From: Rhodospirillaceae bacterium
GTDB taxonomy: Bacteria > Pseudomonadota > Alphaproteobacteria > Rhodospirillales > Magnetospirillaceae
NCBI GenBank assembly: GCA_013349735.1
Contig: DUZC01000017.1
Span: 1-15,059, forward strand
Direction: 5' to 3'
DNA: 15,059 nucleotides
Shown: positions 14,943 through 15,059 of the stretch, piece by piece
How the letters are laid out: every line of letters starts with the position of its first letter
Position numbering within the stretch: position 1 is the first letter of the stretch
Made by a program: the position numbers and the translations under genes
Notes under the pieces: model-generated
Database searches by the model: none
What the model was told of the DNA's origin: nothing
What the model saw: only the letters and a program-made list of their open reading frames with translations

Positions 14943-15004
14943 AGAGTTTTTCGCATTTTGACTGAATCAAAAAGCTGAAAAACTCTTAAGCCCGAGCGGC
15001 GCTT
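14943..15004. repeat. 62-bp hairpin repeat, right copy (inverted relative to the left copy)
   Basis: Identical to the reverse complement of 443-504 at 59 of 62 positions. The arms here are perfect in the outer ten pairs (14943-14952 with 14977-14986). The inner nine (14953-14961 with 14967-14975) have one mismatch, the loop is CTGAA and T14976 is bulged. Similarity stops just after GCGCTT (15004), and the flanks of the two copies differ. Confidence 0.8.
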
Positions 15005-15011
15005 GAGCATT

Positions 15012-15030
15012 GAAAAATCGGAGATTTTTC
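15012..15030. other. Short perfect hairpin
   Basis: GAAAAATC (15012-15019) and GATTTTTC (15023-15030) pair perfectly around a three-base loop, eight bases after the end of the repeat copy. It may be part of a composite intergenic element or a terminator for a gene beyond the window. Confidence 0.4.
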
Positions 15031-15059
15031 GTTCGCACAGGGGACCTAGAGTGCTTCAG

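Noticed and set aside
14799..15059. A tRNA or CRISPR-like array at the right edge
   Set aside because: No cloverleaf with a CCA-type acceptor and T-loop could be drawn, and the hairpins are not regularly spaced direct repeats.

Overview
The window looks like chromosomal DNA of an alphaproteobacterium, most likely Rhodospirillales-like. The evidence is a bacterial homospermidine synthase, a CTC-type L25 next to pth and ychF, an lgt-midA-pgeF cluster, an MlaC-type periplasmic protein and a DUF3018-type MazE antitoxin. This placement rests on remembered family sequences, not on a search. I see no phage, insertion sequence, CRISPR array, rRNA or tRNA.

Layout. Positions 1-437 (+ strand) hold the last 35 codons of an unrecognised gene and a small MazE-like antitoxin that has no toxin gene beside it. 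A hairpin repeat (443-504) separates this from a long minus-strand block. That block contains homospermidine synthase (hss, 503-1903), then ychF, pth and rplY packed together (2026-4357), then prs (4465-5397). Next comes a tightly overlapping run with a recognisable promoter at its head (9951-9979): hldD, lgt, a MidA-type methyltransferase, pgeF and an uncharacterised lipoprotein (9921 down to 5494). A divergent plus-strand mlaC-like gene (10137-10760) follows. After it come a minus-strand Ser/Ala-rich protein with a FlaG-like core and two overlapping minus-strand chemoreceptor genes (11311-14765). The right edge (14766-15059) is non-coding and rich in hairpins. It carries a second, inverted copy of the left-edge repeat.

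How the genes fit together. rplY-pth-ychF and prs are translation and nucleotide housekeeping genes. hldD (LPS core heptose), lgt (lipoprotein acylation), the new lipoprotein and mlaC (phospholipid transport) all serve the outer envelope. pgeF and midA are quality-control or assembly genes that often travel with lgt in this class. The two chemoreceptors are probably translationally coupled and have the same C-terminal sensory module. One is membrane-anchored with an inserted PilZ-like segment, and the other is soluble.

Most interesting points: the receptor pair with its shared Cys/His-bearing C-terminal sensor; a promoter-leader-terminator arrangement directly in front of rplY; the 62-bp inverted repeat copies near the two window ends; and the orphan antitoxin whose C-terminus runs into repeat-family sequence.
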